From Mangrovimonas yunxiaonensis (GTDB taxonomy: Bacteria > Bacteroidota > Bacteroidia > Flavobacteriales > Flavobacteriaceae), in assembly GCF_000733475.1 (NCBI RefSeq), contig NZ_JPFK01000007.1, forward strand, positions 1 to 64,000: a stretch of DNA of 64,000 bases. Reading direction: 5' to 3'. Position 1 is the stretch's first letter. The number at the start of each line of letters is the position of its first letter. Below the pieces are notes generated by a model. The model had not been told where the DNA came from. It ran no database searches and was given only the letters and a program-made list of their open reading frames with translations. Position numbers and translations under genes: made by a program. This document shows positions 35,616 through 44,718 of this stretch, one piece after another.

Positions 35616-36713
35616 TTAAGCAGTTACAGGTTTTGCTCCCATGTCCTTTAGGTATTTAAAGTGGGCTGCAATGGCTTTTCTTGTGGTTTTGTATTCGTTA
35701 TAAGGTAAATTAAATTCTTTAGCGGTTTCTCTAACAATTTTAGAGATTTTAGTGTAATGCACATGGCTAATGTGTGGGAAAATGTGGTGTTCTACTTGGT
35801 GGTTTAGCCCGCCTGTAAACCAATTAACCAGTTTGTTTTTTGTTGAAAAGTTTACCGTGGTTTTTAATTGGTGGATGGCCCAAGAGTTTTTCATAGTCCC
35901 GCTTTTTTCTGGTAGGGGCATTTCGGCCTCTTCCATAACGTGAGCCAATTGAAAAATAACACTTAAAATAAGTCCGGCCGTATAGTGCATGATAAAGAAG
36001 CCTAAAAGAATTTTCCACCATACAATGTCTAAAATTAGCATAGGAAGTACAATCCAAACAGCAATGTAAATAAGTTTTGAGATAACCAATTTACTCCAGT
36101 TCCAAACAGGATTTGGAAACTGCCCGTAAGACAGTTTGCGTTTCATGTAGCGTTTCATTTGCTGCCAATCGGTGGTGATGGCCCAGTTAATGGTTAACAA
36201 ACCATAAAGCAATACAGAGTAGTAGTGCTGAAATTTGTGGTGCCAGCGCCATTCGGCATGTTCTGAGAATCTTAAAATACGTCCGGCTTCTAGGTCTTCG
36301 TCATGACCATGGATGTTTGTATAAGTATGGTGCAATACATTGTGTTGTACTTTCCAGTTGTAAACATTTCCTGCTAAAATATAAATACTGCTTCCCATCA
36401 ATCGGTTAATCCAGGCTTTGTTCGAGAACGAACCATGGTTCCCGTCGTGCATAACATTCATGCCCACACCGGCCATACCAATACCCATAACAATAGTTAA
36501 AAGCAATTGGGCCCAACCGGGAATGTCTAGGGTTAACAGTAAAAAGTAAGGGGTTAAAAATAAGGAGAACATCACAATGGTTTTTACCCATAATTTCCAG
36601 TTACCTGTACGTTTTATGTTGTTTTCCTTGAAATAATTATTAACGCGTTTATTAAGCGTTCTGAAGAATTTTGCTGAATCTGTTCTTGAGAACGAAAGGG
36701 TTTGATTTGACAT
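35616..36713 (-). CDS. Membrane fatty acid desaturase (acyl-lipid/acyl-CoA type)
   Basis: Di-iron desaturase introducing a double bond into fatty acyl chains, adjusting membrane fluidity. The three histidine boxes are present: HDGNH, HNVLHH and HQVEHHIFPH, the last with the QxxHH form typical of the front-end (delta-5/6-like) subgroup. Several hydrophobic segments span the membrane around them. 365 aa, full length. A -7 box lies about 53 bp upstream. No cytochrome b5 domain is fused. Substrate and position of the double bond are not predictable. Confidence 0.92.
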   Translation of the reverse strand: MSNQTLSFSRTDSAKFFRTLNKRVNNYFKENNIKRTGNWKLWVKTIVMFSLFLTPYFLLLTLDIPGWAQLLLTIVMGIGMAGVGMNVMHDGNHGSFSNKAWINRLMGSSIYILAGNVYNWKVQHNVLHHTYTNIHGHDEDLEAGRILRFSEHAEWRWHHKFQHYYSVLLYGLLTINWAITTDWQQMKRYMKRKLSYGQFPNPVWNWSKLVISKLIYIAVWIVLPMLILDIVWWKILLGFFIMHYTAGLILSVIFQLAHVMEEAEMPLPEKSGTMKNSWAIHQLKTTVNFSTKNKLVNWFTGGLNHQVEHHIFPHISHVHYTKISKIVRETAKEFNLPYNEYKTTRKAIAAHFKYLKDMGAKPVTA

Positions 36714-36765
36714 CTGTAAGATTTTTAATCTATTGAAGCCGTATGGCTTAAACTGTTTTAGGTGC

Positions 36766-36773
36766 CAAATATA
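36766..36773 (-). promoter_or_regulatory. -7 box TATATTTG for the desaturase gene
   Basis: Minus-strand match to TAnnTTTG, 53 bp upstream of the desaturase ATG. Confidence 0.45.
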
Positions 36774-36830
36774 ATTAATATCTCATGCTTGCAGGCCAAA
36801 GTTTTCATAAAATATACACGATAAATTGTT

Positions 36831-36838
36831 TATTTTTG
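36831..36838 (+). promoter_or_regulatory. -7 box TATTTTTG for rsmG
   Basis: Matches TAnnTTTG, 16 bp before the rsmG ATG. Confidence 0.5.
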
Positions 36839-36854
36839 TCGAAAATTACACGGC

Positions 36855-37484
36855 ATGGAGCTCATCCTAAACTATTTCCCTAATCTTACCAAGACTCAAA
36901 TACAACAATTTAAAGCCCTAGAGAACTTGTATCAGGACTGGAATTTGAAAATAAATGTAGTGTCTAGAAAAGACATAGAAGAGCTTTATTTAAGGCATGT
37001 ACTGCACTCTTTGGGAATTGCCAAGGTTATTCAATTTAAACCCGGTACGCGCATTATGGATGTTGGTACAGGTGGTGGGTTTCCGGGCATTCCTTTGGCT
37101 ATTATGTTTCCGGAGTGCAGGTTTCATTTGGTAGATAGCATAGGAAAAAAGCTCAAGGTAGTTGACGAGGTTGTAGCAGGACTGGGGCTTGAAAATGTTA
37201 AAACAACCCACACGCGGGTAGAGGAGATAGATGAGACTTACGATTTTATTGTTAGTAGAGCCGTAGCGGCCATGCCTACATTTGTAAGATGGATTAAAGG
37301 CAAAGTGGCCAAAACCCAAACAAACGACCTTAAAAATGGGATTCTTTATTTAAAAGGCGGCGACCTTTCAGAGGAATTACAAGACTATCGGGCAGCAACA
37401 CTTTATGAGTTGTCCAGCTTTTTTTCGGAACCCTTTTTTGAAACAAAAAAAGTGGTGCATTTGCCCATAAAGTTTAAAGGATAA
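36855..37484 (+). CDS. rsmG: 16S rRNA (guanine-527-N7)-methyltransferase
   Basis: Methylates G527 of 16S rRNA in the 530 loop; loss gives low-level streptomycin resistance in other bacteria. The SAM-binding motif IMDVGTGGGFPGIPLAIMFP, the preceding NVVSRKDIEELYLRHVLHSLG and the DFIVSRAVAAMP catalytic region are characteristic. 209 aa, normal length. Single-gene transcript with its own -7 box and a strong terminator shared with the converging esterase-like gene. Confidence 0.96.
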   Translation: MELILNYFPNLTKTQIQQFKALENLYQDWNLKINVVSRKDIEELYLRHVLHSLGIAKVIQFKPGTRIMDVGTGGGFPGIPLAIMFPECRFHLVDSIGKKLKVVDEVVAGLGLENVKTTHTRVEEIDETYDFIVSRAVAAMPTFVRWIKGKVAKTQTNDLKNGILYLKGGDLSEELQDYRAATLYELSSFFSEPFFETKKVVHLPIKFKG

Positions 37485-37518
37485 AAAAAGCGCTTTGTGT
37501 CACACAAAGCGCTTTTTT
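37483..37518. terminator. Bidirectional terminator between rsmG and the T9SS protein gene
   Basis: GCGCTTTGTG, TCA, CACAAAGCGC stem between A and T runs. Confidence 0.9.
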
Positions 37519-37531
37519 GATGTACGGTACC

Positions 37532-39178
37532 TTATTTAACCAGCAGTTTGGTTTTTAATGCGGTTCCCTTTTGGGTGGTAACCTCTAAGAGATACATGCC
37601 AGAGGCTAACGATATCGGGATGTCGGCCTGTTCTTGAAGGTCTAACATGCTTTTAAAAACTTGTTTTCCTGTCATGTCATTAATATGAATGCTTGCCTGT
37701 TTATGAACTGTGTTACTATATAACTTGAGGCGTTGTCCTAAAACAGGATTTTGCCTTAGTGTAATGATGTCTTTAGTTGCAATCAGGTCTTCTACCGATA
37801 AAGTGCCTTGTAATATTTCGTTCAAAGCAAAAGTAATGTTGGGCTCGGTTAGCGTAACGTGGGGTTCGTTATCGGTTGGTACAAATGCATCGTCAAACGG
37901 GGCGTTGTTTAAATTGGGTGAGGCGTACCAGTTGTTGTCTGTTATGGCTAGCGCACTAAGCGTTGGAATAAAGCAGAAGTACTGCGAGTTTAGGTTGTTT
38001 ACAAATTCGGTAATCATGGCATTCGAGCCATCGTCAAAGGCATGCATGTCAAACTGCCCGCCAGGCGCGCTGTCCAGGCCATCAGAAGAGGCTGTAGCCA
38101 TGGCATCAGCCGAATAAAACATAGCGGGAACCCAACTGCCAAAAAGATTGATTTCACCAAGAAAATCGGTTACCGTAATCGTTTGGTTGGCGCTTGGTGC
38201 AAAATGCAGTTGTATGGTTGCTTGGGTGTCAAACCCAGATTGTTGCCCCGTGTCGAAGGTATGATTAATAAGCTCTAGGCCGGGTGTGCCGGTCATTTGC
38301 CCAGAGTTGCTGCCATTAGCAATGGTGATGTTTCTCGTGTTTTCAGGGAATCCCATGCCATCTAGTTCGGTTTGAAAGGCATCTCTAAAATTGGGGGCGC
38401 CAATGGGGGTGTGCGTTATGTTGTTGTCTTGGTCTATGCCAGAACCGTCAACATGCCCCAAATAATGATCGATAAGCATTTGTTTGGCGGCAGGACTGTT
38501 AAGTAGGCCACTAACAAGAGGCTCGGCTTCTGTAATGCCAGGGTCGCCATTTACCATATAATTAAAGAGGTACTGTATGCCAATAGGAACGTTAGCGCCA
38601 AGGTGGGGGGAGTCGAAGGAAATATATAGTCTGGTGTCGTGGTTTAGGGTGTTTTGTTCCATATACTTTAGGGCGTATCTGGAAATTAATCCGCCCATGC
38701 TTGGTCCAATAACAACATTTTCCTCATTGCCTTGTTTTTGGGCGTTGATGGTGTTGATGAGCTCGATAAGAATAAAGGCGTTGCGCTGAATAAAATCGGC
38801 ACCGCCATTAATTTGGGCACCATCGGCAGCCCTAGTATAGGTTGGGAAGTTTAAAACCACAAGGTCGAAGCCTTGGTCTCTTACTACATCGGCTAAGTTT
38901 TCTACAGGATCGCCATAGTCTAGTAAGCTGTACATGGCTGGGATGTTCCTAGAATCGTTGGGGTCAAAACCATCCACAAAAAAGATGGGTTTGTCGAGAA
39001 CACCATCCAAATTGTCGTAGTAAATTTTGTATTCCCCTGTACCAATATGGCCTTGGGTTTCGCCAAAGCCTTGGTATAAAATGGTTGATTGTATGCTGGT
39101 AATGTTACTTTCACTCCCGGCTTGGGGCAGCGCAATGGTGGTATGCAGTAAGAAAATGAGTAAGTAGTTTAATTTCAT
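37532..39178 (-). CDS. Secreted alpha/beta-hydrolase-like protein with T9SS sorting domain
   Basis: 548 aa with a signal peptide (about 20 residues, ending ALPQA). The central part carries an esterase/lipase-like nucleophile elbow VVIGPSMGGLISRYA (GxSxG) after a strand with FFVDGFDPND, and the later DSPHLGANVP segment is typical of lipases or triacylglycerol/PGAP1-like hydrolases. The last 75 or so residues form a type A T9SS C-terminal domain (LYSNTVHKQASIHINDMTGK, with ASGMYLLEV and the KLLVK end). It should be exported by the T9SS, of which porT in this window is part, and anchored to or released from the cell surface. Substrate unknown. Confidence 0.85.
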   Translation of the reverse strand: MKLNYLLIFLLHTTIALPQAGSESNITSIQSTILYQGFGETQGHIGTGEYKIYYDNLDGVLDKPIFFVDGFDPNDSRNIPAMYSLLDYGDPVENLADVVRDQGFDLVVLNFPTYTRAADGAQINGGADFIQRNAFILIELINTINAQKQGNEENVVIGPSMGGLISRYALKYMEQNTLNHDTRLYISFDSPHLGANVPIGIQYLFNYMVNGDPGITEAEPLVSGLLNSPAAKQMLIDHYLGHVDGSGIDQDNNITHTPIGAPNFRDAFQTELDGMGFPENTRNITIANGSNSGQMTGTPGLELINHTFDTGQQSGFDTQATIQLHFAPSANQTITVTDFLGEINLFGSWVPAMFYSADAMATASSDGLDSAPGGQFDMHAFDDGSNAMITEFVNNLNSQYFCFIPTLSALAITDNNWYASPNLNNAPFDDAFVPTDNEPHVTLTEPNITFALNEILQGTLSVEDLIATKDIITLRQNPVLGQRLKLYSNTVHKQASIHINDMTGKQVFKSMLDLQEQADIPISLASGMYLLEVTTQKGTALKTKLLVK

Positions 39179-39260
39179 AAGATGTTTTTTTAAAGTGATA
39201 GCTGCGACTAAAGATAAGAAGTTTGATGTTAATAACGGAGGTGTTTGGAGAAGTGGTTAT

Positions 39261-39298
39261 AAAAAAAGCCTTTAAAACAGGTGTTTTAAAGGCTTTTT
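39261..39298 (-). terminator. pruA terminator
   Basis: AAAGCCTTTAAAAC / GTTTTAAAGGCTTT stem with a minus-strand T-run. Confidence 0.85.
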
Positions 39299-39319
39299 AT
39301 AAGGTATGTTAGGGTGTTT

Positions 39320-40948
39320 TTATTCCCCTAAGAAAGGATATCTGTAATCTACAGGAGTTACAAACGTTTCTTTAATCAATCTTGGCGACACCCAACGCAA
39401 TAGGTTTTGTGCGCTTCCGGCCTTATCGTTTGTACCCGATGCTCTTGCGCCACCAAATGGCTGCTGCCCAACAACGGCTCCGGTTGGTTTGTCGTTGATG
39501 TAAAAATTACCTGCGGCATTTTCTAAAGCTTTTGTAGCTTCTTCAATAGCATAACGGCAGTTAGATATAATGGCTCCGGTTAGGGCGTATTCGCTTGTTT
39601 CGTCAACCAGTTTTAACGTTTCGCTGTATTGGTCGGCGTCGTAAACGTAAATAGTCATTACAGGACCAAACAACTCAGTACACATGGTTGTGTATTTTGG
39701 GTTGCTAGTTACAATAACCGTAGGCTGGATGAAGTACCCTTTAGACTTGTCGTAATTACCACCAACAATCACTTCAGCATCGCTATCGGCTTTGGCCTGA
39801 TCGATGTACTTGGCTAGTTTGTCGAAGGAACCTTCGTGAATCACTGCGGTAATGAAGTTGCTCATATCTTCTGGAGAGCCCATTTTAAATGAGGCAACAT
39901 CTTCAATTACGTAGTTTTTAACATCTTCCCAGATGTTGTTAGGGATATAAGCTCTAGAAGCTGCGCTACATTTTTGGCCTTGGAATTCGAAAGCTCCTCT
40001 AGAAATGGCAGTAGCCACTTGTTTTGGGTTGGCCGATTTGTGCGCGACAATAAAGTCTTTACCACCAGTTTCACCAACAATTTTAGGGTAGGTTTTGTAA
40101 ATGTGGATGTTGTTTCCAATGGTTTTCCAAAGGTCTTGGAATACGTTGGTAGATCCTGTATAGTGCAATCCTGAAAACTCAGGGTGGTTTAAAACGGTAT
40201 CGGTAATCATGGCTGGGTCACCAAAAACAACGTTAATAACCCCGTCTGGTACACCGGCTTCCTTAAACACATCCATGATAACTTTAGCCGAATAGACTTG
40301 GGCACTACTTGGTTTCCAAACCACAACGTTCCCCATTAAGGCCATACACGATGGCAGGTTTCCTGCAATGGCAGTAAAGTTAAATGGCGTTACGGCATAG
40401 GTAAACCCTTCTAATGGACGGTACTCTACACGGTTCCAAGCATCGCTGGTGCTTTCGGGTTGTTCCATGTAAATTTCGGTCATGTACTGTACGTTAAAAC
40501 GCAAAAAGTCAATAATTTCACAGGCCGCATCTATTTCTGCTTGGTGAATGGTTTTAGACTGCGCAATCATAGTTGCTGCGTTCATTTTAGCACGGTAAGG
40601 CCCGGCAATTAATTCGGCAGCTTTAAGAAAAATACCGGCGCGTTGTTGCCAAGGCAATTGCGACCATGATTTTCTAGCTTCTAAAGCCGTAGCAATAGCC
40701 TCGTCGATATGAGATTTTTCGGCAAGGTGGTAGGTGCCCACAACATGTTGGTGGTCGTGAGGAGGAGACATGGTCCTGGTTTTACCTGTCTCAATATTTT
40801 TTCCGTTGATGTAAAGTGGTACATCAACCTTACTGTTGTACATGGCTTTGTAGGCAGCTAAAACCTCTTCACGCTCAGGGCTTCCTGGGGCATAAGATTT
40901 TACTGGTTCGTTAACTGCAATCGGTACATTAAAGAATCCGTTTCCCAT
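39320..40948 (-). CDS. pruA: L-glutamate gamma-semialdehyde dehydrogenase (1-pyrroline-5-carboxylate dehydrogenase)
   Basis: Oxidises glutamate semialdehyde to glutamate in proline catabolism (NAD+). Aldehyde dehydrogenase fold: VTPFNFTAIAGNLP, the general base in IVGETGGKDF and the catalytic Cys in FQGQKCSAASRAY. The frame runs to 41074, but a TAACTTTG promoter box (40990-40997) lies within that extension, so the ATG at 40948 (MGNGFFNVPIAVNEP) is taken, giving 542 aa, the size of the stand-alone eukaryote-like P5C dehydrogenase. No proline dehydrogenase (PutA/PruB) gene is adjacent. It runs opposite in direction to the proCBA synthesis pathway also found in this window. Confidence 0.96.
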   Translation of the reverse strand: MGNGFFNVPIAVNEPVKSYAPGSPEREEVLAAYKAMYNSKVDVPLYINGKNIETGKTRTMSPPHDHQHVVGTYHLAEKSHIDEAIATALEARKSWSQLPWQQRAGIFLKAAELIAGPYRAKMNAATMIAQSKTIHQAEIDAACEIIDFLRFNVQYMTEIYMEQPESTSDAWNRVEYRPLEGFTYAVTPFNFTAIAGNLPSCMALMGNVVVWKPSSAQVYSAKVIMDVFKEAGVPDGVINVVFGDPAMITDTVLNHPEFSGLHYTGSTNVFQDLWKTIGNNIHIYKTYPKIVGETGGKDFIVAHKSANPKQVATAISRGAFEFQGQKCSAASRAYIPNNIWEDVKNYVIEDVASFKMGSPEDMSNFITAVIHEGSFDKLAKYIDQAKADSDAEVIVGGNYDKSKGYFIQPTVIVTSNPKYTTMCTELFGPVMTIYVYDADQYSETLKLVDETSEYALTGAIISNCRYAIEEATKALENAAGNFYINDKPTGAVVGQQPFGGARASGTNDKAGSAQNLLRWVSPRLIKETFVTPVDYRYPFLGE

Positions 40949-40989
40949 ATGTTGTGTTTTTATAGGGTTAGTATCAATTAAATCAGGCG

Positions 40990-40997
40990 CAAAGTTA
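40990..40997 (-). promoter_or_regulatory. -7 box TAACTTTG for pruA
   Basis: Minus-strand match to TAnnTTTG, 42 bp upstream of the chosen pruA ATG. It supports that start over the longer frame. Confidence 0.5.
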
Positions 40998-41098
40998 CGG
41001 TTTTTTAAGTATTTTTTAAGGTGAAAAGTTACTAAAACCGCGTTAAAAGTTTTTGGTTTTTTGTAAGTTGCCACGGCTTAAAAAGAGACTGTAGTTTT

Positions 41099-41824
41099 AT
41101 GTGCACCGTAACACTAATTCCAAAGGGGAAAACCGATTTTATACTAACCTCAAGCAGAGATGAGGCGCCAGACCGGGAAACGTTGCCACCAGATTTTTAT
41201 GTTGAGGGGCAAACCACCTTGTTGTACCCTAAAGATAAACTGGCTGGCGGCACTTGGCTTGGCGCTAGCGAAAAACAGCGGGTTATTTGCTTGCTTAATG
41301 GTGGGTTTTCCAAACACCAGCGTGCGGCGTCGTATACCATGAGTAGGGGAGTGGTTGTTAAAGCGTTGTTGGTGGCCGATCATCTAGAGGATGCCGTAAA
41401 AACGTTTCACTTTAAAGGGATCGAGCCTTTTACGATTGTTGTTGTTGATTGGAGCGTTGGCTTGCGGTTTTTTGAGTTGGTTTGGGATGGTGAAACTTCC
41501 TATTTTAAGGCTTTGCCATTGGCGCCGAGAATTTGGTCGTCTTCTACCTTGTATACCCCAGAAATGAAGTTGGCGCGGGAGAGTTGGTTTGCAGATTTTA
41601 AAAAAAGCCATACCCTAGAGGCGCGTACGCTTTTAGAATTTCATAAAACCACCCACCTGGATAATAAAACTTATGGGGTAGTTATGGATCGGGGTGTTGT
41701 GCGAACCACCAGTATTACACAGGTGGCAAAAACAGACGACGTCCTGCAAATGGTTTATAACGATTTAAAAAAAGAAGAACCAATAACCACTACTTTTCCA
41801 GTAATGGGAAATGCCTATGAATGA
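41099..41824 (+). CDS. NRDE (TANGO2-like) family protein
   Basis: 241 aa. It begins MCTVTLIP, with an N-terminal Cys after Met as in Ntn-hydrolase-like NRDE proteins, and has the SSRDEAPDRET motif in place of the canonical NRDE, followed by GGTWLGAS and LLNGGF. Cytoplasmic, no signal peptide. TANGO2 homologues are linked to heme or lipid handling in eukaryotes; the bacterial role is unsettled. The next gene overlaps its 3' end, so the two are translated together. Confidence 0.85.
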   Translation: MCTVTLIPKGKTDFILTSSRDEAPDRETLPPDFYVEGQTTLLYPKDKLAGGTWLGASEKQRVICLLNGGFSKHQRAASYTMSRGVVVKALLVADHLEDAVKTFHFKGIEPFTIVVVDWSVGLRFFELVWDGETSYFKALPLAPRIWSSSTLYTPEMKLARESWFADFKKSHTLEARTLLEFHKTTHLDNKTYGVVMDRGVVRTTSITQVAKTDDVLQMVYNDLKKEEPITTTFPVMGNAYE

Positions 41825-42812
41825 TACTGGAATTATTTTAACGTTAGCCTATCCAGAAACTGTTGTCATGCATGCCGAAGAATGGTATTCTCCTTTTTTA
41901 AAGTACTTGGGCATTGGGAATAAAACCCATGTTAGAGCAGGCCATGCTGCTTTGGTGCTTATAGATAAAGCAACGGGTGTTTTAGAGTACCACGATTTTG
42001 GCAGGTACATAACCTCGCGTCCTAATGGTAGGGTAAGGGGCAGGGATACCGATTGTGAATTAGCTCCTCCTATGCAGGCCAAACTGGTAGCAGGTGAACT
42101 GGTGAATTTAAAGGCAATTTTGCGGTATTTGGCAACCCATCCAGAGTTTACTCATGGTGAAGGACCCTTGTATGCATCTGTGTGTAAAAAAATAGATTAC
42201 CAAAAAGCTCGGGCTTTTATAGATGGTATGCAGGACTTGCATTTTATACGGTATGCAGCCTTTATAAAAGCGGCCAGTAATTGTGCGCGTTTTGTTACAG
42301 ATACTTTAATCGCATCGGTAACCGATTCAAAAATAAAAAAGCGGCTGTTACGTTCAAAATGGTTTACTCCAAGTACGGTGGGCAATGTGCTGCTTTCAAA
42401 TACCGAAACAGCTGTTTATAAGGTGTCAACGTTTGGTGAGGTAGATGTTTTTAAGGGGTCGGTCATGCAGATTAACCGGGCTTGTTTTCTGGATAAGTTA
42501 AGGGGGCATGGTGTTTCGCAAGTGGGCACACATTTGCCAAAAGGCGATGAGCACGTTGTGGCGCATGCCCAATGGCTGCCTGGGATTGCTGCCGGTGCCT
42601 GGTTTGAGTTGCATCCCGGAACGCTTGAAAACGAATATAGATTTAGACGGGTGTCGCCCCAAGGGCATGTTGATGTTGATGCTATTTTTATTGTGCAACA
42701 ACACGGGTTTCGGTACCAACAAGCCTATGCGTTTGTACACTATTCTAACTGCCTGTTTTTTCATGTTGAGCAGCACGATACAATCTATCGTTTTAATAGG
42801 AAGTATGGTTAA
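41811..42812 (+). CDS. Conserved protein of unknown function, DUF6695-like
   Basis: 333 aa, no signal peptide. It starts TGIILTLAYPETVVMHAEEW after either of two in-frame ATGs (41811, 41817); homologues suggest the second. Conserved-looking features are GHAALVLIDKATGVLEYHDF (a His near the N-terminus), SNCARFVTDTLIAS (an isolated Cys) and a late HYSNCLFFHVE. The His/Cys arrangement recalls cysteine-peptidase-like DUF4105 proteins, but catalysis is not shown. It overlaps the NRDE gene by 8-14 bp and ends head-on against apaG with a 4-bp overlap of stop codons. I recall it as a conserved flavobacterial family; the name is from memory. Confidence 0.75.
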   Translation: MPMNDTGIILTLAYPETVVMHAEEWYSPFLKYLGIGNKTHVRAGHAALVLIDKATGVLEYHDFGRYITSRPNGRVRGRDTDCELAPPMQAKLVAGELVNLKAILRYLATHPEFTHGEGPLYASVCKKIDYQKARAFIDGMQDLHFIRYAAFIKAASNCARFVTDTLIASVTDSKIKKRLLRSKWFTPSTVGNVLLSNTETAVYKVSTFGEVDVFKGSVMQINRACFLDKLRGHGVSQVGTHLPKGDEHVVAHAQWLPGIAAGAWFELHPGTLENEYRFRRVSPQGHVDVDAIFIVQQHGFRYQQAYAFVHYSNCLFFHVEQHDTIYRFNRKYG

Positions 42813-43195
42813 TTAATTGCGAAAGGTGCGCTTAGTTTAAACGTGGGGATGTTCACCTTAAAATAAGAGGTGGTGGCAAAGTCTACCATATCGTAATGTC
42901 CGCTCATGGCGCCAAATGGAGCTGTAAGCAAGCAGCCAGAGCTGTAGGTGTGGGATTCGCCGGGTTTTAAAATGGGTTTTTGTCCAATAACCCCAGGGCC
43001 TGAAACGATGGTGGTGTGGTTTAGGGCATCTTTAATAATCCAGTGCCTTGCAGAAAGCTGCACGGTGTTTTTTCCTTGATTTTCTATGCTAACCTTGTAG
43101 CCAAAAGCATATTGTATTTTATAGTCTTTGTAAAATGTCCCTTCAAATGTGGTTTCAACCGAAATCTTGATGCCTTTTGTAACTTGCTGTACCAT
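42809..43195 (-). CDS. apaG: ApaG family protein
   Basis: Single ApaG domain (immunoglobulin-like fold): KISVETTFEG at the start, YKVSIENQGKNTVQLSARHW, GPGVIGQKPILKPGE and SGCLLTAPFGAMSGHYDMVD are all classic. 128 aa from the ATG at 43195 (MVQQVTKGIKISV). The open frame to 43282 is rejected because a TACTTTTG promoter box lies at 43231-43238 within it. ApaG was linked to Co2+ resistance in Salmonella; its biochemical role remains unclear. Confidence 0.93.
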   Translation of the reverse strand: MVQQVTKGIKISVETTFEGTFYKDYKIQYAFGYKVSIENQGKNTVQLSARHWIIKDALNHTTIVSGPGVIGQKPILKPGESHTYSSGCLLTAPFGAMSGHYDMVDFATTSYFKVNIPTFKLSAPFAIN

Positions 43196-43230
43196 ATGCC
43201 ATACGTTTGCTCCATGCAAGATGGAATGCG

Positions 43231-43238
43231 CAAAAGTA
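43231..43238 (-). promoter_or_regulatory. -7 box TACTTTTG for apaG
   Basis: Minus-strand match to TAnnTTTG, 36 bp upstream of the apaG ATG. Confidence 0.45.
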
Positions 43239-43295
43239 CGAAATTTTAGAATAAGGTGTATGTAAAAAGGCTTGATAACCAATTTTTTAACATGT

Positions 43296-44546
43296 TTAGT
43301 TGGAGATGTTTACCGAAGTGGTCTCTCCAATGCCAATCAATCTGTCGTACCTAGCGCCCAAATCGCGATAGTATACTAAAACCTTATAGTTGTTTTCGGT
43401 TTGGTAGTAGTTGCCGCTTACATCGCCCTCTCCCAAGACACCATTGGCATCGACGGTAACGTATTTATAGTTGTAAAAACCTTGTTTTAAAAGGATGCTG
43501 GCCTGGTAGGTGTTGCTGTCTGCGTTGTAATGCATGATGTTGCTCTGGTTGGTGGCGTAATTGTTAAAGTTGCCATAAACGTAAACCTGTTTGTCTTTAA
43601 GGGTGTTATTGGCTACAAGAGAAAAGTGTACCCAGGCGTAGTCGGCTTCAATGGCTGTTTTTTCAACATCGAGTGCTGTAATTACAAAATTACCGTTAAT
43701 GTCGGGGTTGTAGGTATAGGGTTTGTTTTTTCTGCTAACATTGGTAAAGAGGTAGTTATTGTACAGGTCGTGCAACTCGATAAACTGAATGTTGTTGTTT
43801 GCGGCGCGAATGTCTTTGTTTTCAAAGAACAGGTATTCGTTTCCGCCCCAAAAGCTGGTTTCTTTGGTGTATTTGTAAATCAGCTCGTTACCCAGGGTGT
43901 ATTGTGGTTTTAGTCCAGATATGGCTGTGGTTAGGTTGTTGTTCTGTACGATTAATGTTTTTACCGTTTGGGACGGGTTGTTAAACCTAATGTTGTTGGA
44001 GTTTACAATAATATCAACACTTTGTTTTTCGTCTAAATACGTCACGTCTCTAGACCGTTTAATGCTAACTCCTACTTGAGCCATATTTTCTTGAACCATA
44101 AATTTTCTTGAAAAAACCAGTTCGTCATAGTCGTTGTAAATATTAAGCATGTAATTTCCCGAAACCTTTAGCGCACGGGTTCTTTGGTTTGGAATGGTAA
44201 GCTTGTAATGCGAATAGATTTGGTAGGTGTTAAAGGAGTTTTCGTAATTCCTGATGCGTTGGTTGTCGAAGCCCTCCATAAATTCTGCTCTGGCCAAGAC
44301 CGAAGGCGTCCAATCGTAATTGTAATGCTCGATTTTGTAGTAAAAGTCTTCTTCGTCTCCGTTTAGGGCATCGAACTCTAAAACCAAGTATTCCCCTAAG
44401 GTTAAAATGGGGAGTTGGCTCTCTGAGGTGTCGCCCTTAAAGGTAATGGTTTTTATGTAGTCTGGCGGGTTAACTTCCTGCACTTGACCAACAATGGCTT
44501 GAAACTGAAAAAGAATAATAGAGAGATATAGCGTGAGTTGTTTCAT
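43296..44546 (-). CDS. Secreted DUF5103 domain protein
   Basis: 416 aa with a signal peptide (MKQLTLYLSIILFQFQAIVGQ). The N-terminal part includes ILTLGEYLVLEFDALNGDEEDFYYKIEHYNYDW, given here in two halves: TLGEYLVLEFDAL and YYKIEHYNYDW. The C-terminal part (VYVYGNFNNY... QGFYNYKYV) looks like an E-set/CBM48-type beta-sandwich. DUF5103 proteins are conserved single-copy periplasmic or outer-membrane-associated proteins in Bacteroidota with no established role. It lies apart from its neighbours with about 100 bp on the apaG side and 170 bp before nqrA on the other strand. Confidence 0.85.
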   Translation of the reverse strand: MKQLTLYLSIILFQFQAIVGQVQEVNPPDYIKTITFKGDTSESQLPILTLGEYLVLEFDALNGDEEDFYYKIEHYNYDWTPSVLARAEFMEGFDNQRIRNYENSFNTYQIYSHYKLTIPNQRTRALKVSGNYMLNIYNDYDELVFSRKFMVQENMAQVGVSIKRSRDVTYLDEKQSVDIIVNSNNIRFNNPSQTVKTLIVQNNNLTTAISGLKPQYTLGNELIYKYTKETSFWGGNEYLFFENKDIRAANNNIQFIELHDLYNNYLFTNVSRKNKPYTYNPDINGNFVITALDVEKTAIEADYAWVHFSLVANNTLKDKQVYVYGNFNNYATNQSNIMHYNADSNTYQASILLKQGFYNYKYVTVDANGVLGEGDVSGNYYQTENNYKVLVYYRDLGARYDRLIGIGETTSVNISN

Positions 44547-44673
44547 TGGGAATTTTATACAGTTTGTGGGTAAAGATAAGCAATTTTTGTGCCTAAGACG
44601 AAAACCCTTATTTAGAACAAGTATAAATAAAATACTCCCGAGGTTTAAGCATCATTATTTCCTATTTACTTCG

Positions 44674-44681
44674 TAAATTTG
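44674..44681 (+). promoter_or_regulatory. -7 box TAAATTTG for the nqr operon
   Basis: Matches TAnnTTTG, 37 bp before the nqrA ATG. Confidence 0.5.
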
Positions 44682-44718
44682 CAGCGATTTTTTTGAGAAC
44701 TAATATCAAATTAAACCT

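Noticed and set aside
40949-41074. Longer pruA start at 41074
   Set aside because: The extra 42 codons contain a TAACTTTG promoter box and do not resemble the family N-terminus, which begins MGNGFFN.
43196-43282. Longer apaG start at 43282
   Set aside because: A TACTTTTG box lies within it and ApaG homologues begin at MVQQVTKG.
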